Of a stretch of 8,235 nt of DNA, positions 1 through 5,880 are shown in pieces. The DNA lies in assembly GCA_003663525.1 (NCBI GenBank), contig QMUF01000063.1, positions 1-8,235 on the forward strand, in the 5' to 3' direction. This stretch comes from Thermococci archaeon. Lineage in GTDB: Archaea; Methanobacteriota_B; Thermococci; Thermococcales; Thermococcaceae. The notes beneath the pieces are model-generated. The model worked only from the letters and a program-made list of their open reading frames with translations. It was not told where the DNA came from and did no database searches. The position numbers were made by a program, and so were the translations under genes. The first letter of the stretch is position 1; the number at the start of each line of letters is the position of its first letter.

Positions 1-16
1 ATTTTAACAAATTTAT

Positions 17-21
17 GGTGA
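17..21 (+). promoter_or_regulatory. Shine-Dalgarno GGTGA setting the purD start
   Basis: GGTGA lies 5 nt before the ATG at 27 and pairs with the archaeal 16S 3' end. The earlier in-frame ATG at 15 contains the first bases of this site and has no site of its own, so 27 is the better start. The promoter lies before the window. Confidence 0.75.
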
Positions 22-26
22 AGATC

Positions 27-1322
27 ATGCACATTTTGCTTGTAGGTGCAGGTGGAAGGGAGAGTGCAATCGCTGAGGCGCTTTCAAGAGATTCAGAGGT
101 TTATGTAGTTGCAAAACACCTAAATCCTGGGATTAAAAGAATTGCAAAGGGATATGGAATTGCTAAAGAAACCAACGTTCAAAAAGTCCTCGATTTTGCT
201 TTGAGGTGGAACATAGACATGGCTTTTATTGGACCGGAGACTCCTTTGGAGAAGGGAATTGTAAATGTCTTTGAAGAAAATGGCATCCCAACTGTAGGTC
301 CTACAAAAGAAGCTGCTATGCTTGAGACAAATAAGGCGTTTGCAAGACAAATAATGGAGAAATACAAAATTCCAGGAAGAAAGTTATTCAAAGTTTTTGA
401 TGACGTAGTTGAAATGAAAACATGGATTGATGAGTTTGGAAAGCCTGTTGTTGTTAAACCACTTGGGCTTACCGGAGGCAAAGGAGTTAAAGTCGTCGGA
501 TGTCAGCTCAAAGACAATGAAGAGGCAAAGAAATATGCAAAGGCTCTCATAGAAAAAGACGGAAAGGTTCTCATAGAGGAACGCACAGATGGCGTGGAGT
601 TCACATTCCAAGTTTTTACCGACGGAAAGAAAGTCATTCCAATGCCTTTGGCTCAAGATTATCCACATGCATATGAGGGTGATGTGGGCCCAATAACAGG
701 GGGTATGGGTTCTTATTCCTGTGAAAACCATTTGTTGCCATTTGTATCAAAGGAAGATTATCATAAAGCTTTTGAGACTCTGAAAAAAACCATTGAAGCT
801 ATGTATAAAGAGGGAACTCCTTACAAAGGTATTCTATATGGCCAGTTTATGCTTGCAAACGATGAGCCAAAGATTATAGAGTTCAACGCCCGCTTTGGTG
901 ATCCGGAAGCAATGAACGTTCTGCCAATTCTAAAGACGTCTCTCGTGGAAATCGGAGAAGGAATTGTTGATGGCAACCTAAAGAGAGCGGAATTCGAAAG
1001 GAAAGCAACTGTTGTGAAGTATATAGCACCCAAGGGATATCCCACTGATCCAATCAGAGGAGTTCAAATTCAAATCAGCGAGGATAAAATCAGAGAAGAA
1101 GGAGCTAAGATCTACTATGCCTCAGTAGATGAAAACTTCACAATGCTTGGCTCAAGAGCCCTAGCAATTGTTGGGATTGCCGATTCTCTCGAAGAAGCGG
1201 AAAAAATAGCTTCCGCAGGGATAAAGCATGTTAAGGGTGAAATTTTCTACCGCGCCGATGTAGGAACTAAAGAGAGCATCGCAAAAAGGATTGAACTCAT
1301 GAAAACAATTAGAGGTGAGTGA
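27..1322 (+). CDS. purD: phosphoribosylamine-glycine ligase (GAR synthetase)
   Basis: Cytoplasmic ATP-grasp enzyme of step 2 of purine synthesis: phosphoribosylamine + glycine + ATP give GAR + ADP + Pi. With the ATG at 27 the protein has 431 residues, the normal PurD length. Visible landmarks are the N-terminal loop GAGGRES (7-13; bacterial enzymes usually read GREH), GPETPL (69-74), the ATP-grasp glycine loop GLTGGKGV (147-154), the segment from EGDVGP through TGGMGSYS (217-231), and the magnesium/ATP motif EFNARFGDPEAM (285-296). The remaining C-terminal part matches the PurD C-domain in place and size. No frameshift or missing key residue is seen. The stop codon sits inside the ribosome binding region of the next gene, so it is translationally coupled to the purP-like gene. 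Family assignment is sure. Confidence 0.96.
   Translation: MHILLVGAGGRESAIAEALSRDSEVYVVAKHLNPGIKRIAKGYGIAKETNVQKVLDFALRWNIDMAFIGPETPLEKGIVNVFEENGIPTVGPTKEAAMLETNKAFARQIMEKYKIPGRKLFKVFDDVVEMKTWIDEFGKPVVVKPLGLTGGKGVKVVGCQLKDNEEAKKYAKALIEKDGKVLIEERTDGVEFTFQVFTDGKKVIPMPLAQDYPHAYEGDVGPITGGMGSYSCENHLLPFVSKEDYHKAFETLKKTIEAMYKEGTPYKGILYGQFMLANDEPKIIEFNARFGDPEAMNVLPILKTSLVEIGEGIVDGNLKRAEFERKATVVKYIAPKGYPTDPIRGVQIQISEDKIREEGAKIYYASVDENFTMLGSRALAIVGIADSLEEAEKIASAGIKHVKGEIFYRADVGTKESIAKRIELMKTIRGE
1314..1319 (+). promoter_or_regulatory. Shine-Dalgarno at the purD/purP junction
   Basis: GGTGAG lies 4 nt before the ATG at 1324, and the purD stop (1320-1322) falls within the spacer. The in-frame GTG at 1315 is part of this site and is an unlikely start. 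The same 14-base string AGGTGAGTGAGATG recurs at the purS/purQ junction. Confidence 0.8.
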
Positions 1323-1323
1323 G

Positions 1324-2466
1324 ATGATTGAAAGAGAGCAGATTCTAGAGGTTTTAAAAAATTACGATAAAGAGAACATAATTATCGGGGCGATTGGGAG
1401 CCACTCTGCCCTCGACATAGCAGATGGAGCCAAGGCCGAAGGCTTCAAAACTCTTATTGTTTCCCAAAGGGGAAGACACAGGACATATGCTGAGTATTTT
1501 AAGCAAAAAACAACAAAAGATGGCCTAACAAAGGGGTTTATTGATGAAGTGATAATTTTGGAGAAGTTCGGCAAAATCATTGATATTCAAGAAGAACTGA
1601 GGAAGAAAAACGTTATCTTCATCCCGAACCGTTCATTTGTTGTTTATACGGGCATTGATAAAGTCGAAAACGAATTTCTGGTGCCGCTCTTTGGAAGCAG
1701 AAACCTATTAAGGAGCGAAGAGAGAACTGAAGAAAAAAGCTATTACTGGCTGCTTGAAAAGGCAAGTCTCCCATATCCCGAGCCTGTTAAGCCGGAAGAA
1801 ATTGATGACGTTGGCCTTGTAATTGTAAAGCTTCCACACGCAAAAAAGAGGCTTGAACGTGGTTTCTTCACCGCTGCGAGCTACAAGGAATTTAGGGAGA
1901 AAGCTGAAAGGCTGATGAAACTCGGTGTAATCACTGAGGAAGATTTGGGCAAAGCAAGGATTGAACGGTATATCATCGGTCCCGTGTTCAACTTCGACTT
2001 CTTCTACTCACCAATAGATGAAAAAATTGAGCTCTTGGGGATTGACTGGCGCTTTGAGACGAGTTTAGATGGACATGTTAGATTGCCAGCTCCACAGCAG
2101 TTGACTTTACCTGAACATCAGTTTGAACCTGAGTATACTGTTTGCGGCCATGCAAGCTCCACTCTTAGAGAATCCCTCTTAGAGAAGGTCTTTGAGATGG
2201 CCGAACGCTATATAGAGGCTGCAAAGAGATACTACTCACCCGGTGTTATTGGGCCCTTCACGCTTCAAACGACCGTTGATAAGGATTTGAACTTCTACAT
2301 CTATGATGTCGCTCCAAGAACAGGTGGTGGAACAAACATTCACATGGCAATGGGCCACCCCTATGGAAACGCTCTCTGGAGGAAAGAGATGAGTACCGGA
2401 AGGAGAATTGCGCTTGAGATTAAGAGAGCAATCGAACTGGATGAGCTTGAGAAGGTTGTCACTTGA
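1324..2466 (+). CDS. purP: PurP-family ATP-grasp ligase, possibly a divergent paralogue
   Basis: Archaeal PurP (FAICAR synthetase) joins AICAR and formate with ATP in the cytoplasm, replacing the folate-dependent PurH step. This 380-residue protein shows the family pattern throughout: GSHSALDIADGAK (25-37), IPNRSFVVY (100-108), GSRNLLRSEER (124-134), the ERYIIG-FNFDFFYSP region (214-230), and a C-terminus like other PurPs (STGRRIALEIKRAIELD). Two spots differ from PurP sequences I remember from Methanocaldococcus and Pyrococcus. The glycine-rich ATP loop (G-A-R/K-G-G-R/K-G-Y-F) is here HAKKRLERGFF (172-182). The motif FE(I/M)SAR...GTN is here YDVAPRTGGGTN (327-338), with Asp in place of the metal-binding Glu. 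It may therefore be a second PurP type whose substrate or activity differs. It follows purD by 1 nt, so a purine role is likely. The family is sure; the exact reaction is not. Confidence 0.85.
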   Translation: MIEREQILEVLKNYDKENIIIGAIGSHSALDIADGAKAEGFKTLIVSQRGRHRTYAEYFKQKTTKDGLTKGFIDEVIILEKFGKIIDIQEELRKKNVIFIPNRSFVVYTGIDKVENEFLVPLFGSRNLLRSEERTEEKSYYWLLEKASLPYPEPVKPEEIDDVGLVIVKLPHAKKRLERGFFTAASYKEFREKAERLMKLGVITEEDLGKARIERYIIGPVFNFDFFYSPIDEKIELLGIDWRFETSLDGHVRLPAPQQLTLPEHQFEPEYTVCGHASSTLRESLLEKVFEMAERYIEAAKRYYSPGVIGPFTLQTTVDKDLNFYIYDVAPRTGGGTNIHMAMGHPYGNALWRKEMSTGRRIALEIKRAIELDELEKVVT

Positions 2467-2486
2467 GTTGTTCACCACCACCCAAC

Positions 2487-2497
2487 TTTTATTCTTT
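2487..2497 (+). terminator. candidate poly-T terminator after purP
   Basis: A T-rich run, TTTTATTCTTT, lies 21 nt after the purP stop and before the ATPase promoter. Archaeal termination commonly uses such runs without a hairpin. It is short and interrupted, so this is a weak call. Confidence 0.35.
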
Positions 2498-2543
2498 AAA
2501 AGAGCCCGAACCTATGAAAAGGAATTATACTTTAGATCTTCAC

Positions 2544-2570
2544 TTCTCAAACTTTATAAGTATTTGAGAA
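2544..2570 (+). repeat. inverted repeat around the first TATA box
   Basis: TTCTCAAA (2544-2551) and TTTGAGAA (2563-2570) form a perfect 8-bp inverted repeat whose 11-nt centre holds a TATA-like TTTATAAG. A dimeric DNA-binding protein sitting here would cover the box. Operator function is inference. Confidence 0.5.
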
Positions 2571-2608
2571 TTATAATTTCACAAAATTTATAAATAGTTG
2601 AGAATTAT
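2553..2608 (+). repeat. tandem TATA + TTGAGAATTAT repeat
   Basis: Two 22-nt copies, 2553-2574 and 2587-2608, match at 20 of 22 positions and start 34 nt apart. Each begins with a TATA-like TTTATAA and ends with TTGAGAATTAT. They fill the region just before the ATPase start and look like a duplicated promoter/operator unit. Confidence 0.65.
2587..2595 (+). promoter_or_regulatory. TATA box of the ATPase gene
   Basis: TTTATAAAT is centred about 26 nt before the ATG at 2617. The usual archaeal spacing puts the transcript start at or next to the ATG, so the mRNA should be leaderless or nearly so. This fits the absence of a GGTGA site there. Confidence 0.6.
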
Positions 2609-2616
2609 CATATCTC

Positions 2617-3777
2617 ATGATGATTGAAGATGTTGTTAACTTCAATCCTTGGTGGGAAGGTAGAGAAGATTACCATGTTAAACTATGGAGATCTCAAAAA
2701 TATAAATGGAGACCCCAATGGATTGATGACATCTCATTAGAACGCTTTGCCTTGAATTTCATCCTTGGCCCAAGACAGGTAGGAAAAACAACAGGTATTA
2801 AGCTCCTAATATCTGAGTTGCTCAGGGAACTTGAACCGGAAAAAATCCTTTACATTAATTGTGAGGTCTTTCCAGACTTTATCTCATTGAGAAAACTTCT
2901 TGAAGAATTCATTAGACATGAAAAAGAGCCTCTCATTTTCCTGGATGAAGTTACAACACTAGCAGAATGGTGGAAGGCTGTTAAACCTCTAATCGATACG
3001 GGTCAACTTGAGGACGCTGTTATCACGATAACTGGCTCAAGTGCCCTAAAGGTACGTCGAGACATGGAATTTTTCCCAGGGAGAAAGGGAAAAGGAAAGA
3101 CTATCGAAGTTCTGCCCCTTAATTTTAAAGACTTTGTGGAAATTCATGGAATTAAGAGATTCTGGCTTCACTACGACGAAGTTCTTAGACTTTTCAATAG
3201 ATATATCAAAATTGGAGGTTTTCCAGGGAGCATAAATGAGATACCCCCAGAGGAGATTTTAGGTGCGTATCTCGGAGAATTTGTGCGCTTTGGTAAAAGT
3301 TTTCAAATTATGAAGGAAGTCTTTGCCTCAATAATGTCCACAATCCCTTCGGCAACAAGTTTTCGAGCTTTAGCAAATAAAACATCAGGATATTCTTACA
3401 AAGTAGTTCAGGATTATCTTGAGTTCCTTAGAAATCTATACCTCATAGAATTTGCCTATCTCAAGGAAGGTTCAAAGATCTTATACAAGCGTGAGAAAAA
3501 GATTTTCTTCCGTGATCCCCTTCTTTTGAGATTATTCTCTATGTGGAGTGGTATTAGGCCCGTAGAATCCGCAATCTACGAAAACATCGTTCAAGACCAT
3601 TTATACAGAAAGTTTGGTGAAGTCTATTACTACAGAAATAAATATGAAATCGATGCAGTAGCAGGCGATTTAAGAATTGAGGTCAAAGCGGGTAAAGCTC
3701 ATCGTAGATATCCAAAGAATGTGACAGTTCTTGAAAGAGAAGACATTCCAAGATTTTTAATCGAGCTCTTTTCTTAA
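2617..3777 (+). CDS. AAA ATPase with DUF4143-type C-terminus (AAA_14 type)
   Basis: A 386-residue protein of the ATPase family common in hyperthermophilic archaea; its cellular role is not established, though a defence, toxin or mobile-element link is often suspected. N-terminal P-loop domain: Walker A GPRQVGKT (51-58), Walker B PLIFLDEV (105-112), sensor-like ITGSSA (138-143), then the family's PGRKGKG segment (154-160) and LPLNFKDF (166-173). A winged-helix-like stretch covers about 235-290 (SFRALANKTSGYSYK..., 248 on). The C-terminus resembles a PD-(D/E)XK nuclease fold: EID at 344-346 and EVK at 355-357. Whether it cuts DNA cannot be told. ATG 2617 and ATG 2620 are both possible starts; I chose 2617 from the TATA spacing. 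It is a single-gene unit with its own promoter, splitting purDP from purSQ, and looks intact. Confidence 0.9.
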   Translation: MMIEDVVNFNPWWEGREDYHVKLWRSQKYKWRPQWIDDISLERFALNFILGPRQVGKTTGIKLLISELLRELEPEKILYINCEVFPDFISLRKLLEEFIRHEKEPLIFLDEVTTLAEWWKAVKPLIDTGQLEDAVITITGSSALKVRRDMEFFPGRKGKGKTIEVLPLNFKDFVEIHGIKRFWLHYDEVLRLFNRYIKIGGFPGSINEIPPEEILGAYLGEFVRFGKSFQIMKEVFASIMSTIPSATSFRALANKTSGYSYKVVQDYLEFLRNLYLIEFAYLKEGSKILYKREKKIFFRDPLLLRLFSMWSGIRPVESAIYENIVQDHLYRKFGEVYYYRNKYEIDAVAGDLRIEVKAGKAHRRYPKNVTVLEREDIPRFLIELFS

Positions 3778-3783
3778 ATGGAG

Positions 3784-3789
3784 TTTTTT
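3784..3789 (+). terminator. poly-T terminator after the ATPase gene
   Basis: Six Ts in a row, 6 nt after the ATPase stop codon. This is a plausible archaeal termination signal isolating the ATPase transcript from purSQ. Confidence 0.45.
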
Positions 3790-3800
3790 GTACAATATCT

Positions 3801-3833
3801 GACCTCCTCCCTGTCCTGAAGGACGAGGCTTTC
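3801..3833. mobile_element. possible IS200/IS605-like end remnant
   Basis: GACCTCCTCCC, then a hairpin with arms GTCC/GGAC (3813-3816/3821-3824) around the loop TGAA, extended by a wobble pair, one mismatch and two C-G pairs, then GAGGCTTTC. This resembles the C-rich/hairpin/GAGGCTTTC pattern that I recall at ends of archaeal tnpB-type elements. No transposase or tnpB is present here, so at most it is a solo end or scar. It lies between the ATPase stop and the purS promoter. Based on remembered resemblance only. Confidence 0.35.
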
Positions 3834-3878
3834 ACGAGATAAAGCGAGCACTAAAATATTATGCAAGAGACTTTGTTA

Positions 3879-3931
3879 ACATTTTCTTGTAAAAATAAAA
3901 CTTAAAAACCTTTGATTTTTACATTTTCTTG
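3879..3931 (+). repeat. 11-bp direct repeat flanking the purS TATA box
   Basis: ACATTTTCTTG occurs at 3879-3889 and again, identically, at 3921-3931. The copies start 42 nt apart, close to four helical turns, with the TATA-like element between them. The downstream copy covers the expected transcript start. A pair of operators for a purine-responsive repressor is a reasonable guess. Confidence 0.5.
3902..3908 (+). promoter_or_regulatory. TATA box of purSQ
   Basis: TTAAAAA, preceded by the A-rich stretch AATAAAAC as a BRE-like element. Transcription would start near 3930, leaving a leader of about 15 nt that holds the GGTGAT site. Confidence 0.5.
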
Positions 3932-3935
3932 ATAA

Positions 3936-3941
3936 GGTGAT
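3936..3941 (+). promoter_or_regulatory. Shine-Dalgarno deciding the purS start
   Basis: GGTGAT lies 4 nt before the ATG at 3946. The in-frame GTG at 3937 is inside this site and would add three residues (MII) with no binding site of its own. Confidence 0.8.
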
Positions 3942-3945
3942 AATC

Positions 3946-4191
3946 ATGAAATGGAAAGCCAAAGTTGTAGTTCGCTTAAAAGAAGGATTGAACGACCCAG
4001 AAGGAAGAGTAATTGGAAAGGCGCTCAAGAATTTGGGATATAACATTACTGAATTAAAGGTTCCAAAGTACTTTGAACTCACTTTTGAAAGCGAAACTCC
4101 AGAGAAGGACGTTGAGGAGATGTGCCGTCGTTTACTTGCGAATCCTGTTATTCACACTTATGAATACAGCATTGAAAATCTAGGTGAGTGA
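3946..4191 (+). CDS. purS: FGAM synthase subunit PurS
   Basis: Small 81-residue subunit of the three-part FGAM synthase (PurS-PurQ-PurL), which converts FGAR + glutamine + ATP to FGAM in step 4 of purine synthesis. PurS has no active site; in known complexes it bridges PurL and PurQ. The sequence has the typical order: a first strand ([14 protein letters not shown], 2-15), [17 protein letters not shown] (16-32), a second strand starting about VPKYFELTF (39-47), an acidic helix ([16 protein letters not shown], 52-67), and the last strand [11 protein letters not shown] (69-79). Length is normal for PurS. One base separates its stop from the purQ ATG, and it has its own promoter, so it opens the purSQ operon. 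Confidence 0.95.
   Translation: MKWKAKVVVRLKEGLNDPEGRVIGKALKNLGYNITELKVPKYFELTFESETPEKDVEEMCRRLLANPVIHTYEYSIENLGE
4183..4188 (+). promoter_or_regulatory. Shine-Dalgarno at the purS/purQ junction
   Basis: GGTGAG sits at the end of purS, 4 nt before the purQ ATG at 4193, with the purS stop between them. It rules out the in-frame GTG at 4184 as the likely start and suggests coupled translation, giving matched amounts of the two subunits. Confidence 0.8.
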
Positions 4192-4192
4192 G

Positions 4193-4864
4193 ATGCCAAA
4201 ATTTGCAGTTATAGTATTCCCAGGGACCAATTGTGACTTTGAGACCGTTGAGGCAATTAGAAAAGCAGGAGGAAAAGTGGAGAGAGTCTGGTATAAATCC
4301 TCACTCAAAGACTTCGACGGCGTTGTTTTGCCTGGAGGCTTTAGCTATGCTGATTATTTGAGAGCTGGGGCGATAAGCGCGAGGGCAGAGATAATGGAGG
4401 AAGTTAAAGTCCTCGCTAACGATGGAAAGCCAATATTGGGAATTTGCAATGGATTTCAAGTTTTAACCGAGAGTGGCCTTTTGCCTGGAGCACTGAGACC
4501 AAACAAGGTTCCAAGGTTTTTATGCAAGTGGGTTTACCTTAAAGTTAGTGATACCCAAACCGCGTTTACCCAATTCTACGAAGAAGGAGAAGTCATTAGA
4601 ATGCCAATAGCCCATGCAGAGGGTAATTATTATGCAAATGATTTGAATAAGGTAAAGATAGCCTTCCAGTACAGCGATGAAAATGGCAACATAACGAATG
4701 ATGTGAATCCAAACGGCTCACTCTTAAACATAGCGGGAATAAGCAATGAAAAAGGCAACATCTTGGGAATGATGCCTCATCCAGAGAGAGCCAGTGACAG
4801 ATGGCTAGGAAGTGAGGATGGGCTAAAGGTGTTCAAATCGATAGTGGAGTATGTTAAGAGGTGA
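4193..4864 (+). CDS. purQ: FGAM synthase glutaminase subunit PurQ
   Basis: Class I (triad) glutamine amidotransferase of FGAM synthase: it splits glutamine and passes ammonia to PurL. The protein has 223 residues, usual for stand-alone PurQ. Visible motifs are the start [13 protein letters not shown] (5-17), [15 protein letters not shown] (46-60) carrying the oxyanion-region glycines, the nucleophile elbow GICNGFQ (83-89, Cys85), the PurQ-specific IAHAEGNYY (139-147), and the His-Glu pair in MPHPERA (194-200, His196 and Glu198). All catalytic residues are present. It overlaps the purS ribosome-site region and ends in front of a T-rich terminator. purL, normally the next gene, is not here and must lie elsewhere. 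Confidence 0.97.
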   Translation: MPKFAVIVFPGTNCDFETVEAIRKAGGKVERVWYKSSLKDFDGVVLPGGFSYADYLRAGAISARAEIMEEVKVLANDGKPILGICNGFQVLTESGLLPGALRPNKVPRFLCKWVYLKVSDTQTAFTQFYEEGEVIRMPIAHAEGNYYANDLNKVKIAFQYSDENGNITNDVNPNGSLLNIAGISNEKGNILGMMPHPERASDRWLGSEDGLKVFKSIVEYVKR

Positions 4865-4889
4865 TTTTCGGGGTTAAATGGTTACACAA

Positions 4890-4905
4890 TTTTATTTTTC
4901 CTTTC
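4890..4905 (+). terminator. poly-T terminator of purSQ
   Basis: T-rich run TTTTATTTTTCCTTTC starting 26 nt after the purQ stop. It has no hairpin, as is usual in Thermococcales. The convergent pseudogene ends just beyond, at 4921. Confidence 0.55.
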
Positions 4906-4920
4906 TAAAGAGTGAGATAC

Positions 4921-5494
4921 TCAAATGAAAATGCAAAAGTTATCCCATCCTAACTCTAATGTGAGCATCTTAACTCCCTCTTTCTCGCACAATTCCTTAG
5001 CTTTTTCAGTGAACCCAGATTTTGAGAAGAAAAACATCAATGCAGACCCAACTCATTCTTAACTTTCCTGATGAATGCTTCTACACCCCTATATGTCGCA
5101 GGCTTGTTCCTCCACCTAACCTCAAGCACATAAACCTTATCACCAAAGGCAACACCATCAAACTCAACCTCACCCCTCCGATAAGACTTGAAATCAATGC
5201 CGAAAATTTCCCTCATCTTCTCCCTAACCACAGCCTCCTTCGCAACCCAAGCCCCCTCTTCATCTTAAGATACTCCTCCAAATCCTTAATCAATTCTTCC
5301 AAAAATCTCTCCCGCCTAAGCTCCAGCTCCGTAATGCCAAGGTAAGTCTTTACAAGCCAAAACCGCGTAAGCTTATCAGCAAAGTAATATCTCTCATCCC
5401 GCCTTACAATCAAATCCGTTCTCAAAAGGAACTTCAAATAGTTTGATGAATGAGGTTGTAAATCAACCCTAGACCTTTCCAGAGCTTGGCCTTT
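4921..5494 (-). pseudogene. C-terminal remnant of a DUF234-type archaeal ATPase
   Basis: Read on the minus strand in three frames. Piece 1 (5494 down to about 5256) gives a winged-helix-like KGQALERSR...SSNYLKFLLRTDLI, then YYFADKLTRFWLVKTYLG and EEYLKMKRG. Dropping to the next frame at the CCCCC run 5252-5256 (GGGGG on the coding strand, as if one G were lost) continues AWVAKEAVVREKMREIFG, then VEFDGVAFGD and VYVLEVRWRNK, a nuclease-like D...E-V pattern, to about 5048. A second shift near 5045-5049 continues ALMFFFSKSGFTEKAKELC to the stop at 4921. This matches the C-terminal half of the ATPase_2/DUF234 family; the whole P-loop half is missing. With an N-terminal deletion and two frameshifts it is dead. 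Family naming is from pattern memory. Confidence 0.8.
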
Positions 5495-5595
5495 CTAATC
5501 ACGCCGTCTTCTTTAGCCTCTCTCCCCACGTAAGAGCCAAATACCCCTATCTCCCTGACCCTAAACTTCCTATTCAAATGCTTCAAAGATTCCAT
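5434..5595 (-). pseudogene. N-terminal fragment of an MNT nucleotidyltransferase (antitoxin type)
   Basis: A 53-codon reading frame starts at the ATG at 5595 with GGTGA (5601-5605 complement) 5 nt upstream. Residues 7-30 contain LNRKFRVREIGVFGSYVG followed by REAKED, the beta strand and GSxxRGE-like loop that open minimal nucleotidyltransferases paired with HEPN toxins. The family's next block, the SDIDLLV metal site, is missing: after EDGV the sequence changes, and by 5494 the other frame is already the ATPase remnant. RG is also swapped to GR. The last ~20 codons are therefore junk read out of frame. Intact members are about 100 residues. No HEPN partner is in view. A non-functional leftover with surviving start signals. 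Confidence 0.7.
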
Positions 5596-5610
5596 GTTGC
5601 TCACCGCTTA

Positions 5611-5640
5611 TTCCCTTTGGGAACTGCAGGTTAAATTTTT
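5611..5640 (-). promoter_or_regulatory. promoter and palindrome of the MNT fragment
   Basis: On the minus strand AAAAATTTAACC (5629-5640) is a TATA-like element whose expected start near 5608 leaves a short leader before the GGTGA site. Between box and start lies a perfect palindrome TTCCCAAAGGGAA (5611-5623). MNT-type antitoxins can repress their own operons, so this may be the old operator; that is inference. Confidence 0.4.
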
Positions 5641-5725
5641 GTTTCCATGCCGTTCATAGCTATCTTCATTTCTCATTGTGTATCACTGGATTTCGGCTAG
5701 CTGGATAAGTTAAAAAGGCATAGCA

Positions 5726-5777
5726 ACAATAGCTGTTGTGTTGTCATACTATGTTGTTAGAGTATTGTTTAACAATA
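5726..5777 (+). promoter_or_regulatory. palindromic operator candidates before the import operon
   Basis: TATTGTTTAACAATA (5763-5777) is a perfect palindrome with 7-bp arms about one base. ACAATAGCTGTTGT (5726-5739) is a second, imperfect one (one mismatch per arm) built from the same ACAATA/TATTGT-like half-sites, and a further ATGTTGTT lies between. They sit just upstream of the likely TATA box, a normal place for a metal-responsive regulator. The rest of 5641-5725 shows no gene. Confidence 0.5.
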
Positions 5778-5793
5778 AGTTTTGAACATTTAG

Positions 5794-5802
5794 TTTTAAA
5801 AA
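5794..5802 (+). promoter_or_regulatory. TATA box candidate of the import operon
   Basis: TTTTAAAAA would start transcription near 5823 and leave a leader of about 58 nt. A second candidate, TTAAAATT (5848-5855), would start past the ribosome binding site and is less likely. Confidence 0.4.
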
Positions 5803-5867
5803 GTGTTAAAAATCCACGCTTTGCCCTTTCTTGTGATGTTACTAAAGTTAAAATTAGTAGCACGATT

Positions 5868-5875
5868 GGTGGTGA
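5868..5875 (+). promoter_or_regulatory. Shine-Dalgarno of the binding-protein gene
   Basis: GGTGGTGA, 5 nt before the ATG at 5881. It fixes the start at the signal peptide; the longer reading from the GTG at 5803 would put 26 extra residues before the signal peptide. Confidence 0.8.
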
Positions 5876-5880
5876 AATTT

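Noticed and set aside
15..26. Upstream ATG start for purD
   Set aside because: It overlaps the GGTGA site serving the ATG at 27 and adds only four residues before the normal PurD N-terminus.
2408..2593. 61-codon frame overlapping the end of purP
   Set aside because: Out of frame with purP, no ribosome site, and it runs through the AT-rich promoter repeats.
2617..2640. ATGATGA as a box C of a C/D guide RNA
   Set aside because: No matching CTGA box D at a suitable distance, and the string is the start of the ATPase coding sequence.
5022..5345. 107-codon open frame on the plus strand
   Set aside because: It is the antisense of the ATPase remnant, whose minus-strand reading gives recognisable family motifs; the plus reading is Pro/Leu/Asn-rich noise without a ribosome site.
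5641..5660. GTTTCC... as a CRISPR repeat
   Set aside because: Single occurrence with no spaced copies and no terminal symmetry.
5601..5673. Short minus-strand peptide (about 22 codons, MRNEDSYERHGNKN...)
   Set aside because: No clear ribosome site or family resemblance; it lies over the promoter of the MNT fragment.
5803..5880. Longer N-terminus for the binding lipoprotein
   Set aside because: Starts at a GTG without a ribosome site and would bury the lipoprotein signal peptide behind 26 residues; GGTGGTGA points to 5881.
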